Positions 1 to 9,114 of a DNA stretch of 64,000 nucleotides are shown here, in pieces; position 1 is the first letter of the stretch; each line of letters begins with the position of its first letter. Location of the stretch: positions 124,001-188,000 of the forward strand of contig NZ_WMIC01000002.1 of assembly GCF_009711135.1 (NCBI RefSeq), read 5' to 3'. A program made the translations under genes and the position numbers. Source of the stretch: Flavobacterium sp. LC2016-01. Lineage in GTDB: Bacteria; Bacteroidota; Bacteroidia; Flavobacteriales; Flavobacteriaceae. The notes below the pieces were generated by a model, which saw nothing but the letters and a program-made list of their open reading frames with translations, ran no database searches and was not told where the DNA came from.

Positions 1-464
1 GCATTGTTACCTATAACTCTGAATTAGAGGAATTAGTGACTGAAATGCTGGTAATTGCCAGAGAAGAACTAGAACATTTACAAATGGTTCATGATGTAAT
101 CAAAAAACGCGGACTTACTTTGGGACGCGAACGCAAAGATCATTATGTAAATGAACTTTTTAAATTCATGAAGAAAGACGGAAGCCGAAGAGACGCGCTT
201 TGTGACCGATTATTATTTTCGGCCATGATTGAAGCCAGAAGCTGTGAGCGTTTTAAAGTACTTTCAGAAAATATTAAAGACGAAGAACTAGCTAAATTCT
301 ACCGCGATTTAATGATTTCTGAAGCAGGGCATTATACTACTTTTTTAGGATTCGCCAGAAAATATCAAGACAATATTGACATTGACAAACGCTGGAAAGA
401 ATGGATTGAATTCGAAGGCTCCATTATTACCAATTACGGAAAAAACGAAACTGTGCACGGATAA
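1..464 (+). CDS. miaE: tRNA-(ms2io6A) hydroxylase, MiaE-like (5' end outside window)
   Basis: Ferritin-like diiron enzyme that hydroxylates the isopentenyl group of 2-methylthio-N6-isopentenyladenosine at position 37 of tRNAs reading UNN codons. The reading frame is open from base 3 (bases 1-2 belong to a split codon), so the start lies upstream and the GTG at 36 is internal. Visible diiron signatures are EELEH (ExxH), the Glu of ARSCERF and a second ExxH in SEAGHY, spaced as in the MiaE four-helix bundle. About 154 residues are present of a family usually near 190-270. The stop is 39 bases before the AsmA gene, so the two may be co-transcribed. The family call is strong; the exact substrate is inferred. 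Confidence 0.88.
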   Translation, partial: IVTYNSELEELVTEMLVIAREELEHLQMVHDVIKKRGLTLGRERKDHYVNELFKFMKKDGSRRDALCDRLLFSAMIEARSCERFKVLSENIKDEELAKFYRDLMISEAGHYTTFLGFARKYQDNIDIDKRWKEWIEFEGSIITNYGKNETVHG

Positions 465-503
465 TTTTCCTGAATATTTTCCAAAAACAAATAACAAAAT
501 AAC

Positions 504-3260
504 ATGACTGCAAGTAAAAAGAAATCCATTATATTAAAAACCCTTAAATATCTTGGAATAACCTTTGTTGTTATTATAGGATTATTGTTTTTAACGCCAA
601 TTATTTTTGCAGATAAAATTAAAGAACAAATTAAAAAAACGGCAAACGAAAAGCTTAGTGCAGAATTAAATTATTCCGATGTTTCCGTTTCATTTTTTCA
701 CCATTTCCCTTCGCTGACATTGACATTAAGCGACTTGAATCTTAATGGCTCTGCTCCTTATGCAAAGGAAAAATTCATTACTGCAAAGGAAGTTTCTTTT
801 GGAATAAATGTTGCCAGTCTGGTTTTCAGTAAAACTGTAAAAATTGATCAAATTTACTTATCAGATTCTTTTATCAATGTAAAAGTAAATGCAAAAGGCG
901 AAGCCAATTATAATATTTACAAATCATCAAAACCTTCAAATCCTAAAGACAGCACTGAAACTGCTTTAAAACTGGAACGAATTGAGATTTTAAACAGCAA
1001 AATAATTTATGACGACCAGTCGACTAAAGTTCATTTTGATGCGTTTGGTTTTAACTATTTAGGAAAAGGAGATTTGAACAAATCTGTTTTTGATTTGTAT
1101 TCGAAAGCTAAAATCGAAAAGCTGAATGTAGTGTATGAAGGCGAACCGTATTTGATGAATAAAAAGGTCGATGCTGATTTGATTACCAAAGTAAATGTAA
1201 ACTCGCTTTCTTTCTTTTTTCAACAAAATAACTTAAAAATCAATCAACTTGTAGTTGATTTTAAAGGGAAATTCGACTTCCTGAAAGATGGCTACAATAT
1301 GGATTTTGTTATAAAATCAGAAAACAGCAAACTTAACGATGTTTTCACTGCATTCCCACCAAAATACATCACTTGGCTTTCTAAAACCGAATTAAAAGGA
1401 AACACAAATCTTCTTTTAACTTTAAAAGGCGATTATATTACTTCACAAAATATTGCACCAGAACTTGATTTGGATGTAAAAATCGACAGCGGATTTGTAA
1501 ATTATAACAAAAGTGCCTTCCCAGTTACTAACCTGAATTTAGAAGTTAAAACCAAAGTACCAAATCTAAATCCAGACCTGGCTGATATTGATGCTAAAAA
1601 TTTATCATTAAACATTAATACCGATTATTTGAAATCGAAATTTCACGTAGTCGGCGTAAACACTCCAGATATTGATGCCGATTTAAAGGCTAAAATAGAT
1701 CTCGGAAAATTGATGTCAGCTCTTGGAATTCCAAACATCGTATTAAAAGGAAATCTTGATGGAGATGCTGTTGTAAATGGAAAATTCGACCAAAAAAACA
1801 GACTTTTTCCAAAAACACAAGGAACAATTAATTTGGTAAACGGTTATTTAAAAACGCCTTATTATCCAAATCCAATTACAAATATTACAGTTAAATCGAG
1901 AATTGACAATCAAAAAGGCACTTACGATGATTTGAAAGTAAAACTAAAACCAGCGCAATTCACTTTTGAAGGAAAACCAGTTTTTGTAGAAGCCGACTTA
2001 AGCAATTTTGATGATTTGACTTATGACATAAAAGCCAAAGGCGAACTTGACGTAAACAAAATCTACAAAGTTTTTTCGCAAAAAGGACTTGATTTAGATG
2101 GTTTCGTAAAAGCCGATGTGACTTTAAAAGGAAAACAAAGCGATGCTGAAAAAGGCAATTATAGCAAACTGAATAATAAAGGAACTCTTGAGTTAAGAAA
2201 CATTGGTATTACATCAGAATATCTGCCAAAGAAATTCATCATTAAAGAAGGTATTTTTAAGATCAATCAGGATAAAATGTATTTCAATAATTTCCTAGCG
2301 GCCTACGGCCAGTCAGACTTTAAAATGAATGGTTATTTGCAGAACGTTTTTAATTACGCAACCACAAATACAGGCGTTTTAAAAGGCTCTTTTAATGTGA
2401 ACTCGCGTTATATTAATGCTGATGAGTTTATGTCAGAAACAACAGCTGGAGCCTCTGTAACAGAAAAATCAGCTCCAAAACCGGAGACAAAAACTGAAAA
2501 CACTCAAAAAGGCGTTATTATCATTCCGTCTAATTTGAATTTAAAATTTACTGCTAATGCTCAAAAAGTAAATTTCGACAAATTAAATCTTCAAAATGCT
2601 ACCGGAAACCTAAGCATGAACAAAGGCAAACTGACCATGCAAAATACAGGTTTTGATCTAATTGGCTGCAAGGTAACTATGAATGCCAATTACCAAGCTG
2701 TAACTCCTCAAAAAGCAAATTTTGATTATGCTATAAAAGCAACTGATTTTGACATTAAAAGAGCTTACAACGAAATTGAAGTTTTTAGAAAAATGGCCAG
2801 CGCTGCCGAAAAAGCACAAGGAATTGTCTCTTTAGATTATCAGCTAAAAGGCCGTTTGAATGCAAATATGGATCCCGTTTATCCTTCTCTAGTTGGAGGC
2901 GGAACGCTTTCTGTAAAAGATGTAAAAGTACGCGGATTGAAAATGTTTACTGCAGTAAGCAAAGAAACCAACACAGAATCCATAAAAAATCCAGATCTGT
3001 CAAAAGTTGATATCAAAACTACGATCAAAAACAACATAATGACTGTTGAACGTTTCAAATTTAAGTTTGCCGGTTTCCGACCAAGAATCGAAGGCAAAAC
3101 AACTTTAGATGGAAAACTAAACTTAAAAATGCGTTTAGGATTGCCTCCTTTCGGTATTTTCGGAATTCCTCTTACAGTTACAGGAACTCAGGATAATCCA
3201 AAAATAAAAGTGGGCAAAAAATCTGAAGATTTAGAAGAAACCAAGGATACTGAGGAATAA
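504..3260 (+). CDS. AsmA family protein, inner-membrane anchored
   Basis: A 918-residue protein with one N-terminal membrane helix (about residues 16-36) and a very long periplasmic part rich in alternating beta-strand pattern. Its start resembles AsmA (LNYSDVSVSFFHHFPSLTL region) and the last 200 residues resemble the AsmA C-terminal domain. The end is a short acidic, lysine-rich tail. AsmA/TamB-like proteins are thought to form hydrophobic grooves bridging inner and outer membrane and to affect lipid supply to the outer membrane. It follows miaE by 39 bases and is followed by a hairpin terminator. The family call is good; no specific partner can be inferred from the sequence. Confidence 0.85.
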   Translation: MTASKKKSIILKTLKYLGITFVVIIGLLFLTPIIFADKIKEQIKKTANEKLSAELNYSDVSVSFFHHFPSLTLTLSDLNLNGSAPYAKEKFITAKEVSFGINVASLVFSKTVKIDQIYLSDSFINVKVNAKGEANYNIYKSSKPSNPKDSTETALKLERIEILNSKIIYDDQSTKVHFDAFGFNYLGKGDLNKSVFDLYSKAKIEKLNVVYEGEPYLMNKKVDADLITKVNVNSLSFFFQQNNLKINQLVVDFKGKFDFLKDGYNMDFVIKSENSKLNDVFTAFPPKYITWLSKTELKGNTNLLLTLKGDYITSQNIAPELDLDVKIDSGFVNYNKSAFPVTNLNLEVKTKVPNLNPDLADIDAKNLSLNINTDYLKSKFHVVGVNTPDIDADLKAKIDLGKLMSALGIPNIVLKGNLDGDAVVNGKFDQKNRLFPKTQGTINLVNGYLKTPYYPNPITNITVKSRIDNQKGTYDDLKVKLKPAQFTFEGKPVFVEADLSNFDDLTYDIKAKGELDVNKIYKVFSQKGLDLDGFVKADVTLKGKQSDAEKGNYSKLNNKGTLELRNIGITSEYLPKKFIIKEGIFKINQDKMYFNNFLAAYGQSDFKMNGYLQNVFNYATTNTGVLKGSFNVNSRYINADEFMSETTAGASVTEKSAPKPETKTENTQKGVIIIPSNLNLKFTANAQKVNFDKLNLQNATGNLSMNKGKLTMQNTGFDLIGCKVTMNANYQAVTPQKANFDYAIKATDFDIKRAYNEIEVFRKMASAAEKAQGIVSLDYQLKGRLNANMDPVYPSLVGGGTLSVKDVKVRGLKMFTAVSKETNTESIKNPDLSKVDIKTTIKNNIMTVERFKFKFAGFRPRIEGKTTLDGKLNLKMRLGLPPFGIFGIPLTVTGTQDNPKIKVGKKSEDLEETKDTEE

Positions 3261-3319
3261 AAATTTTAAATTCCAAATCTTTAAAATTCCAAATTCCAAT
3301 TATTACTAATAATATAACG

Positions 3320-3356
3320 CCTTTGTCAAAGTTTAAAACTTTGACAAAGGTTTTTT
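3320..3356 (+). terminator. Palindromic terminator of the AsmA gene
   Basis: A 15-bp perfect inverted repeat (3320-3334 with 3336-3350, core CTTTGTCAAAG) is followed by six T. The same core recurs at 7997-8029 and 46129-46161, so this is a member of a repeat family as well as a probable intrinsic terminator. Confidence 0.75.
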
Positions 3357-3378
3357 GCTTAGAAACATAAGCAAACTC

Positions 3379-3490
3379 AGCGCAATCTTATCATCTTAAC
3401 GGAGGAAGGATCACACTAGAAACCCGATAAAGATTGGCAACATAGATTGCGGAATTTCGTGTGTGATCCTTCCTCCGTCAGGATGACAAA
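3379..3490. repeat. Intergenic inverted-repeat element
   Basis: A 17-bp perfect inverted repeat (3400-3416 with 3461-3477, CGGAGGAAGGATCACAC) is extended by partial matches to both sides. Its outer end (TCAGGATGACA) resembles the ends of the elements at 8046 and 15914. The 310-base gap 3261-3571 holds only this element and the two terminators; no gene is seen. Confidence 0.7.
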
Positions 3491-3519
3491 ACATATACAG
3501 AACAAACATTCTAAAAACA

Positions 3520-3552
3520 AAAAACCCGATCATTTCTGAACGGGTTTTTTAT
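3520..3552. terminator. Bidirectional terminator, rplU-rpmA side
   Basis: Stem AAAAACCCG/CGGGTTTTT with a 12-base loop and T-runs on both strands, immediately downstream of rpmA on the minus strand. Confidence 0.8.
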
Positions 3553-3571
3553 AAAAAGTAATCTATGATTA

Positions 3572-3832
3572 TTATGCCTCGAATGGGATAATAGATACAT
3601 AAGACTTGTTATCTCTTTTCTTTTGGAACTTAACAACTCCAGCTACTCTTGCGTGTAGTGTGTGATCTTTACTGATGTAAACATTTTCACCTGGATTATG
3701 TTTTGAACCTCTTTGTCTAACGATGATGTTTCCAGCAATAGCAGCTTGACCACCATAAATCTTAACGCCTAAACGTTTTGATTCTGATTCTCTACCATTC
3801 TTCGAACTACCGACACCTTTCTTGTGAGCCAT
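3572..3832 (-). CDS. rpmA: 50S ribosomal protein L27
   Basis: An 86-residue bL27. The N-terminus [16 protein letters not shown] is the mature-like form without the cleaved Firmicutes-type leader, and the body ([32 protein letters not shown]) is characteristic. The N-terminal arm reaches the peptidyl-transferase centre. It is translated after rplU, 24 bases apart, the usual L21-L27 operon, and ends at a strong terminator. Confidence 0.97.
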
Positions 3833-3856
3833 GACGTATGAGTTTAAATATTGTTA

Positions 3857-4294
3857 TTATTCTTTAGTAGCTTCTTTTTTTGCTTTTGGAGCCGCTTTTT
3901 TAGCTTTTGGAGCTTCTACTTCTTCAGTAGCTGCTTCTTCTGCTACAACCGCTTTTTTAGCTGCTGCTTTTTTAGTTCCTCCTGCTGCAATAATACCTTC
4001 AATTACAATTTGAGTAAGATATTGTCTGTGACCATTTCTTTTTTTGTATCCTTTTCTTCTTTTCTTTTTGAAAACGATAACTTTATCACCTTTTAAGTGT
4101 TGTAACACTTTAGCTTCTACTGAAGCACCTTCTATAGCTGGGGCGCCTAAAGTTACATTTCCGTTATCATCTAATAAAAGAACTTTGTCAAAAGAAACTT
4201 TTGAACCTTCTTCGTTAGCTAAACGGTGAACATAAACCTTTAAGTCTTTGCTTACTTTAAATTGTTGCCCTGCTATCTCTACGATTGCATACAT
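3857..4294 (-). CDS. rplU: 50S ribosomal protein L21 with Ala/Lys-rich C-terminal tail
   Basis: bL21, which binds 23S rRNA. Residues 1 to about 103 are a normal L21 ([28 protein letters not shown] near the end of the core). The protein is 145 residues against a usual 100-105. The extra 40 residues are low-complexity Ala, Lys and Glu (for example [18 protein letters not shown]), probably disordered and rRNA- or solvent-exposed. It is the first gene of the rplU-rpmA operon, behind a good Bacteroidetes promoter. The start is supported by the conserved N-terminus. Confidence 0.96.
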   Translation of the reverse strand: MYAIVEIAGQQFKVSKDLKVYVHRLANEEGSKVSFDKVLLLDDNGNVTLGAPAIEGASVEAKVLQHLKGDKVIVFKKKRRKGYKKRNGHRQYLTQIVIEGIIAAGGTKKAAAKKAVVAEEAATEEVEAPKAKKAAPKAKKEATKE

Positions 4295-4324
4295 ATCAAA
4301 TTGATTTATTGATTTTTAAGGTTG

Positions 4325-4354
4325 CAAATATACAACTAAAAATTTACTACGCAA
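4325..4354 (-). promoter_or_regulatory. Promoter of rplU-rpmA
   Basis: On the minus strand, -7 box TATATTTG (4332-4325) and a -33 TTG (4354-4352) with 19 bases between them fit the Bacteroidetes consensus. Confidence 0.7.
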
Positions 4355-4498
4355 TCCCTTGCTGCAAAAATATTTTCTTTGGCTTTAAAGACTGTTTTAC
4401 AGGGCTTTTTAATTATTTCAAAAACAAAAAAACGATGTAAAATACTGTTAATTATTAACCCTGAATACATAAAATTTAAAACAATCCACAAAAAACAC

Positions 4499-4506
4499 TA
4501 TTTTTG
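4499..4506 (+). promoter_or_regulatory. Probable -7 box for the M16 peptidase operon
   Basis: TATTTTTG matches TAnnTTTG and lies 63 bases before the start of the first M16 gene. No clear -33 TTG is present, so confidence is moderate. Confidence 0.4.
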
Positions 4507-4569
4507 AAGTAACATAATCAACTTTTTGCTACCTATTTGTTCTAGGTATTATAAATTTATTAATCGTAT

Positions 4570-5892
4570 ATGAAAAATTCAATAATGATGTTAAGTGCAG
4601 CACTAATGCTCGGCGGAGTGGCTCATGCTCAAAAGGTGGCTTTTGAAGAGTATAATTTAGATAACGGAATGCATATAATTCTGCATAACGACCCATCGGC
4701 ACCAGTAGTTATAACTTCTGTAATGTATCACGTTGGCTCAAAAGACGAACGTCCTGACAGAACTGGTTTTGCACATTTTTTCGAACATTTATTATTTGAA
4801 GGAACTCAAAATATAAAACGCGGTGAATGGATGAAAATCGTTACTGCAAACGGAGGCGTAAATAATGCCAACACTTCAGACGACAGAACTTATTATTATG
4901 AAGTTTTTCCATCAAACAATTTAGAATTAGGTTTATGGATGGAATCTGAAAGATTAATGCATCCTATTATTAATAAAATTGGAGTTGACACGCAAAATGA
5001 AGTGGTAAAAGAAGAAAAAAGAATGCGTTACGACAATCAGCCTTACGGAAATATTCTTCCAGAGGTTAAAAAGAATATGTTCAAAAATCATCCGTATCGC
5101 TGGACAACTATCGGTTCTATGAAAGATTTAGATGCCGCAACTCTTGAAGAATTTCAGGCATTCAATAAAAAATTCTATACGCCAAATAATGCTGTTTTAG
5201 TAGTTGCTGGAGATTTTGACAAAGCAAAAGCCAAAGAATGGGTTCAGAAATATTTTGGCCCAATTCCAAAAGGTGAAGAAGTTAAAAAACAAACTTTTAA
5301 CGAAGAACCTATTACGCAGACTATAAAAGCCACTTACGAAGATCCTAACATTCAGATTCCAATGGTTGTTGCTTCTTACAGAACGCCTTCAATGAAAACG
5401 AGAGACGCTAGAGTTTTAGATTTAATATCTTCTTATTTGAGCGACGGAAAAAGTTCAAAATTGTACAAAAAAATCGTTGACGACAAAAAAATGGCACTTC
5501 AAATTGGTGCAGTAGGTTTTAGTCAGGAAGATTACGGAACATACATTTTATATGGTTTACCAATGGCACCATATACTTCAGCCGACATTTTAAAAGAAAT
5601 GGATGAAGAAATCGTAAAAATTCAGACTGATTTGATTTCTGAAAAAGATTACGAAAAATTACAAAACAAATTCGATAATAATTTTGTGAACGCGAATGCA
5701 AGCGTAGAAGGAATTGCTGAAAATCTTGCTTCTTACTACCTTCTTTACGGAGATGTGAACTTGATCAATACTGAAATTGACATGTACCATTCTATAACGA
5801 GAGAAGAAATCAGAGAAGTTGCCAAGAAATATTTAAATCCGAACCAGCGCTTGATTTTAGATTATGTACCAACCGTAAAATCTCAAAACTAA
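4570..5892 (+). CDS. Exported M16 family zinc peptidase, catalytic subunit
   Basis: A 440-residue pitrilysin/processing-peptidase-like protein. It has a signal peptide (cut probably after VAHA, residue 20), then an M16 N-terminal domain with the inverted zinc motif HFFEH (H69, E72, H73) and the distal glutamate in VVKEEKRM (E148/E149). The C-terminal M16 domain begins near residue 190. M16B enzymes of this type degrade or process peptides in the periplasm and commonly work as pairs with a partner lacking the zinc site. That partner is the next gene, 12 bases downstream. It is shorter than the fused 900-residue forms, as expected for one half of a two-chain enzyme. Confidence 0.92.
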   Translation: MKNSIMMLSAALMLGGVAHAQKVAFEEYNLDNGMHIILHNDPSAPVVITSVMYHVGSKDERPDRTGFAHFFEHLLFEGTQNIKRGEWMKIVTANGGVNNANTSDDRTYYYEVFPSNNLELGLWMESERLMHPIINKIGVDTQNEVVKEEKRMRYDNQPYGNILPEVKKNMFKNHPYRWTTIGSMKDLDAATLEEFQAFNKKFYTPNNAVLVVAGDFDKAKAKEWVQKYFGPIPKGEEVKKQTFNEEPITQTIKATYEDPNIQIPMVVASYRTPSMKTRDARVLDLISSYLSDGKSSKLYKKIVDDKKMALQIGAVGFSQEDYGTYILYGLPMAPYTSADILKEMDEEIVKIQTDLISEKDYEKLQNKFDNNFVNANASVEGIAENLASYYLLYGDVNLINTEIDMYHSITREEIREVAKKYLNPNQRLILDYVPTVKSQN

Positions 5893-5904
5893 GAATATCG
5901 AATC

Positions 5905-7953
5905 ATGAAAAATATACATACTTTTTTAATCCTTTTTTTCCTAACTGGAATTATGACAGCACAAGATCGTCCACAACCAAAACCAGGAAACGCCCCTGTA
6001 GTCAATATTAAAAAGCCTCAAACTTTTGTGTTGGCAAACGGCATGAAAGTTTTAGTTGTTGAAAACCATAAATTACCGAGAGTCAGTTTTAACTTAACAC
6101 TTGACAACGCTCCTTTTACTGAAGGAAACAAAAAAGGTGTAGACGAATTAACGAGCAGCTTAATTGGCAACGGGACTAAAAAAACAACAAAAGAAGCTTT
6201 TAATGAAGAAATTGACTTTTACGGAGCAAGCATCAACTTTTCTTCACAAGGTGCTTATGGAAGTTCTTTATCAAAATATTCTGGACGTGTTTTAGAACTT
6301 CTTGCTGAAGGTGCTTTACAGCCAAATTTCACTCAAACCGAATTTGATAAAGAAAAAGCAAAACTTTTAGAAGGACTTAAAGCCGACGAAAAAAGCGTTC
6401 CTGCCATTGCTAACCGAGTGGTTGATGTTTTGGCTTTCGGAAAAAATCATCCTTCTGGAGAATTTTTATCTGAAGAAACAGTAAAAAATGTAACACTGCC
6501 AGATGTTCAAGCAAATTACAACACTTATTTTGTTCCTGAAAACGCCTATTTAGTTGTTATTGGAGATGTTAAGTTTAAAGAAACTAAAGCTGCCGTAGAA
6601 AAACTTTTTGGCGGATGGAAAAAACAAGCTGCACCAAAAAACACGTATCCAAATCCGGAAAATGCATCTAAACTTCAAATCGATTTTGTAGATGTTCCAA
6701 ATGCAGTACAATCTGAGATTTCATTGGTAAATACGGTGAATTTAAAAATGAGTGATCCAGATTTTTTCCCTGCTGTTATTGCCAATCAAATTTTAGGAGG
6801 CGATTTCAACAGTTATTTAAATATGAATCTACGCGAACAGCACGCTTGGACATATGGTGCAAATTCAAACATTGGAAGTGGTAAATATGTAACCAAATTC
6901 AAAGCTTCTTCTGCAGTTAGAAACTCAGTTACTGACAGCGCAGTCGTTCAGTTTATAAAAGAAATCAAAAGAATTCGCACGGAAAGAGTTGATCCAGAAG
7001 TTTTAAGAAATGTAAAAGCAGGATATATTGGCCGTTTTGTTATGCAGGTTGAAAAACCTCAAGCGGTAGCGCGTTACGCCTTAAACATTGAAACAGAAAA
7101 ACTTCCAGCTGATTTCTACGAAAAATACATCCAAACCATCAACAACGTAACTGCTGATGATATTTACCGCGTTGCAAACAAGTATTTCTTACTTGATAAT
7201 ATGCGAATTGTTATTGCAGGAAAAGGTTCTGATGTAATTTCTGGCTTAGAAAAACTTCAAATTCCGATTTATTATTTTGACAAGTACGGAACTCCTGTTG
7301 AAAAACCAGCAACTAAAAAAGAAGCTCCTTCAAATGTTACAGCACAAACCGTTTTCCAAAATTACATTAAAGCAATTGGCGGCGAAAAAGCAGTAACAGC
7401 AGTAAAAACACTTTACATGAACGGAAGCACTACAATTCCGCAAGCTCCAACTCCACTTACTTTTACTTCAAAATTAGATTCAAAAGGAAAAATGATGGTT
7501 TCTCTTGCTATGGGAACTATGAATTTAATGAAACAAGTTGTAAATGATAAAGGCGCTTATATTGAACAGCAAGGACAGCGCAAAAATTTAGAAGGCGATG
7601 ATCTTAAAGAAATGAAAGCAAATGCTGCACCTTTTGAAGAATTACAATTGCAAAAAAGAACAGATTTAAAAGTTGACAGTATCGAATCAATTAACGGAAG
7701 CGAGGCTTACGCTATTAAGGATGGAAAAACAACTTATTTCTATGATGTAAAATCAGGATTGAAAGTTGCAGAATCTAAAGTTCGTGAGCAAGGTGGAAAA
7801 TCGGCAACGCAAATAACAAACTTTGGTGATTATAAAGAAGTAAAAGGAGTAAAAGTCCCTTTTAATTTAATTCAGAATGTAGGTTTTGAATTGGACATCA
7901 AAATGTCTGATATCAAAATAAACGAAGGAGTTTCTGATGCAGATTTTTTGTAG
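5905..7953 (+). CDS. Exported M16 family protein, non-catalytic partner with C-terminal extension
   Basis: 682 residues: signal peptide (MKNIHTFLILFFLTGIMTAQ), M16 N- and C-domains to about residue 460, then about 210 more residues. Where the partner has HFFEH this protein has GVDEL, so zinc binding is lost. It keeps the substrate-side pair in LREQHAWTYG, typical of the R/Y subunit of M16B heterodimers. The extension (after VEKPATKKEAPSN) is beta-rich and resembles the outer-membrane-lipoprotein-sorting type fold; that likeness is my inference. It is co-transcribed with the catalytic subunit and ends at a palindromic terminator. Confidence 0.88.
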   Translation: MKNIHTFLILFFLTGIMTAQDRPQPKPGNAPVVNIKKPQTFVLANGMKVLVVENHKLPRVSFNLTLDNAPFTEGNKKGVDELTSSLIGNGTKKTTKEAFNEEIDFYGASINFSSQGAYGSSLSKYSGRVLELLAEGALQPNFTQTEFDKEKAKLLEGLKADEKSVPAIANRVVDVLAFGKNHPSGEFLSEETVKNVTLPDVQANYNTYFVPENAYLVVIGDVKFKETKAAVEKLFGGWKKQAAPKNTYPNPENASKLQIDFVDVPNAVQSEISLVNTVNLKMSDPDFFPAVIANQILGGDFNSYLNMNLREQHAWTYGANSNIGSGKYVTKFKASSAVRNSVTDSAVVQFIKEIKRIRTERVDPEVLRNVKAGYIGRFVMQVEKPQAVARYALNIETEKLPADFYEKYIQTINNVTADDIYRVANKYFLLDNMRIVIAGKGSDVISGLEKLQIPIYYFDKYGTPVEKPATKKEAPSNVTAQTVFQNYIKAIGGEKAVTAVKTLYMNGSTTIPQAPTPLTFTSKLDSKGKMMVSLAMGTMNLMKQVVNDKGAYIEQQGQRKNLEGDDLKEMKANAAPFEELQLQKRTDLKVDSIESINGSEAYAIKDGKTTYFYDVKSGLKVAESKVREQGGKSATQITNFGDYKEVKGVKVPFNLIQNVGFELDIKMSDIKINEGVSDADFL

Positions 7954-7996
7954 AAGATTCTAAGTTTCTGAGATACTAAGATTCTAAGATTTCGAG

Positions 7997-8037
7997 AGCT
8001 TTGTCAAAGTTTTAACCTTTGACAAAGCTTTTTTTTT
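7997..8037 (+). terminator. Palindromic terminator of the M16 operon
   Basis: Stem AGCTTTGTCAAAG (7997-8009) with CTTTGACAAAGCT (8017-8029), then a run of nine T. It belongs to the CTTTGTCAAAG family. It is preceded at 7958-7990 by words of the type CTAAGATTCTAAG that recur at 49890 and 52757. Confidence 0.8.
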
Positions 8038-8045
8038 GCAACGTT

Positions 8046-8126
8046 TTGTCAGGCTGAGCGGAGTCGAAGCCCCGTTCCAATTGGCAAGCCCTTCTCCCGA
8101 AGCCTCGGGATCGCTCAGGGTGACAA
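8046..8126. repeat. TGTCAGGCTGAGCGGAG inverted-repeat element
   Basis: Ends TTGTCAGGCTGAGCG (8046-8060) and CGCTCAGGGTGACAA (8112-8126) pair with one mismatch. An inner hairpin CCCGAAGCCTCGGG lies at 8097-8110. It is related to the element at 15914-15979. Confidence 0.75.
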
Positions 8127-8147
8127 TAATAGATCCAAACAAATCTC

Positions 8148-9020
8148 TTATTTCTTCGCCGATAAATAAACTCCAATCAAAATAATAAACGCACCAAAAA
8201 ACTGAATTGGCGTAAGCATTTCATTATCCAACAATCCCCAAAAGAAAGCCACAATCGGAATTAGATAAGTAACTGAAGTTGCAAAAACAGGAGACGACAT
8301 TTGTATTAATTTAAAGAACAAAACATTTGCTATTCCTGTTCCCAATACGCCAAGGATCATCACAAAAAATATGGAATGCTGCGTGATATCAATATTTATT
8401 CTTTGAGGAATATCAGTTGTACTTAAAATGATTAATGCAGGCAAAAGCAAAACGGTAAAATTTCCGGTTGTAATACTTAATGAATTTAAATCAGATAAAT
8501 ACTTTTTGATCAAATTGACATTTATCGCATAACAAAGCGTTGCAATTACTACCAAAACAACGTAATAATAATTTTGCCCCGGATGTGCTGATGCTCCGCT
8601 CAAAACCAAAAGCAAACAACCTATTAATCCAACAAAAACACCTAAAACCTGTCGTTTTTGAAATTGTATTCCGAAAATCAGAATTCCTAAAACCAATGTA
8701 TTTAAAGGTGTAAGCGAATTTAAAATCGCTACAATCGAACTGTCAACCTGTGTTTCGGCAATAGCAAAAAGATAGGCCGGAGTAAAAGTTCCGAAAAACG
8801 AAGTTATGGCAACAAATTTCCATTGGCGAAGCGAAATTTTCTTCAGACTCTTAAATCCGATGATCAATAAAAACAAGGCTGCAAAAATAATTCGGAATGA
8901 ACCTACCTGAATTGCAGTCAAACCAACCAAACCTCTTTTGATCAAAATAAAAGAACTTCCCCAGATTAGTGAAAGAACCAATAAATAAGCCCACTTTAAT
9001 TGTTTTGCATCCATAAACAC
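8148..9020 (-). CDS. EamA (drug/metabolite transporter) family permease
   Basis: A 290-residue inner-membrane protein with ten predicted helices arranged as two EamA repeats. The first repeat starts LVLSLIWGSSFILIKRG and the second around VLVVIATLCYAINVNLIKK. Such carriers export amino acids or other small metabolites; the substrate cannot be read from sequence. A start at the second ATG (9014, MDAKQL) is equally plausible. It is a single gene, convergent with the M16 operon and divergent from the metal-binding lipoprotein gene. Confidence 0.88.
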   Translation of the reverse strand: MFMDAKQLKWAYLLVLSLIWGSSFILIKRGLVGLTAIQVGSFRIIFAALFLLIIGFKSLKKISLRQWKFVAITSFFGTFTPAYLFAIAETQVDSSIVAILNSLTPLNTLVLGILIFGIQFQKRQVLGVFVGLIGCLLLVLSGASAHPGQNYYYVVLVVIATLCYAINVNLIKKYLSDLNSLSITTGNFTVLLLPALIILSTTDIPQRINIDITQHSIFFVMILGVLGTGIANVLFFKLIQMSSPVFATSVTYLIPIVAFFWGLLDNEMLTPIQFFGAFIILIGVYLSAKK

Positions 9021-9053
9021 CTTTTTACTGCAAATTTGTACTATTTTTACGAA

Positions 9054-9080
9054 TTGACCTCTCCAATTTTATTAATTTTG
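9054..9080 (+). promoter_or_regulatory. Promoter of the HMA lipoprotein gene
   Basis: TTG (9054-9056) and TAATTTTG (9073-9080) match -33/-7 boxes, with a short 16-base spacer. Confidence 0.45.
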
Positions 9081-9114
9081 CAACAAACATATTGACAATT
9101 TAAAATTCTATATA

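Noticed and set aside
3831-4229. Ser/Phe-rich open frames opposite rplU
   Set aside because: They are antisense to the Ala/Lys-rich coding sequence of L21; composition follows from the opposite strand.
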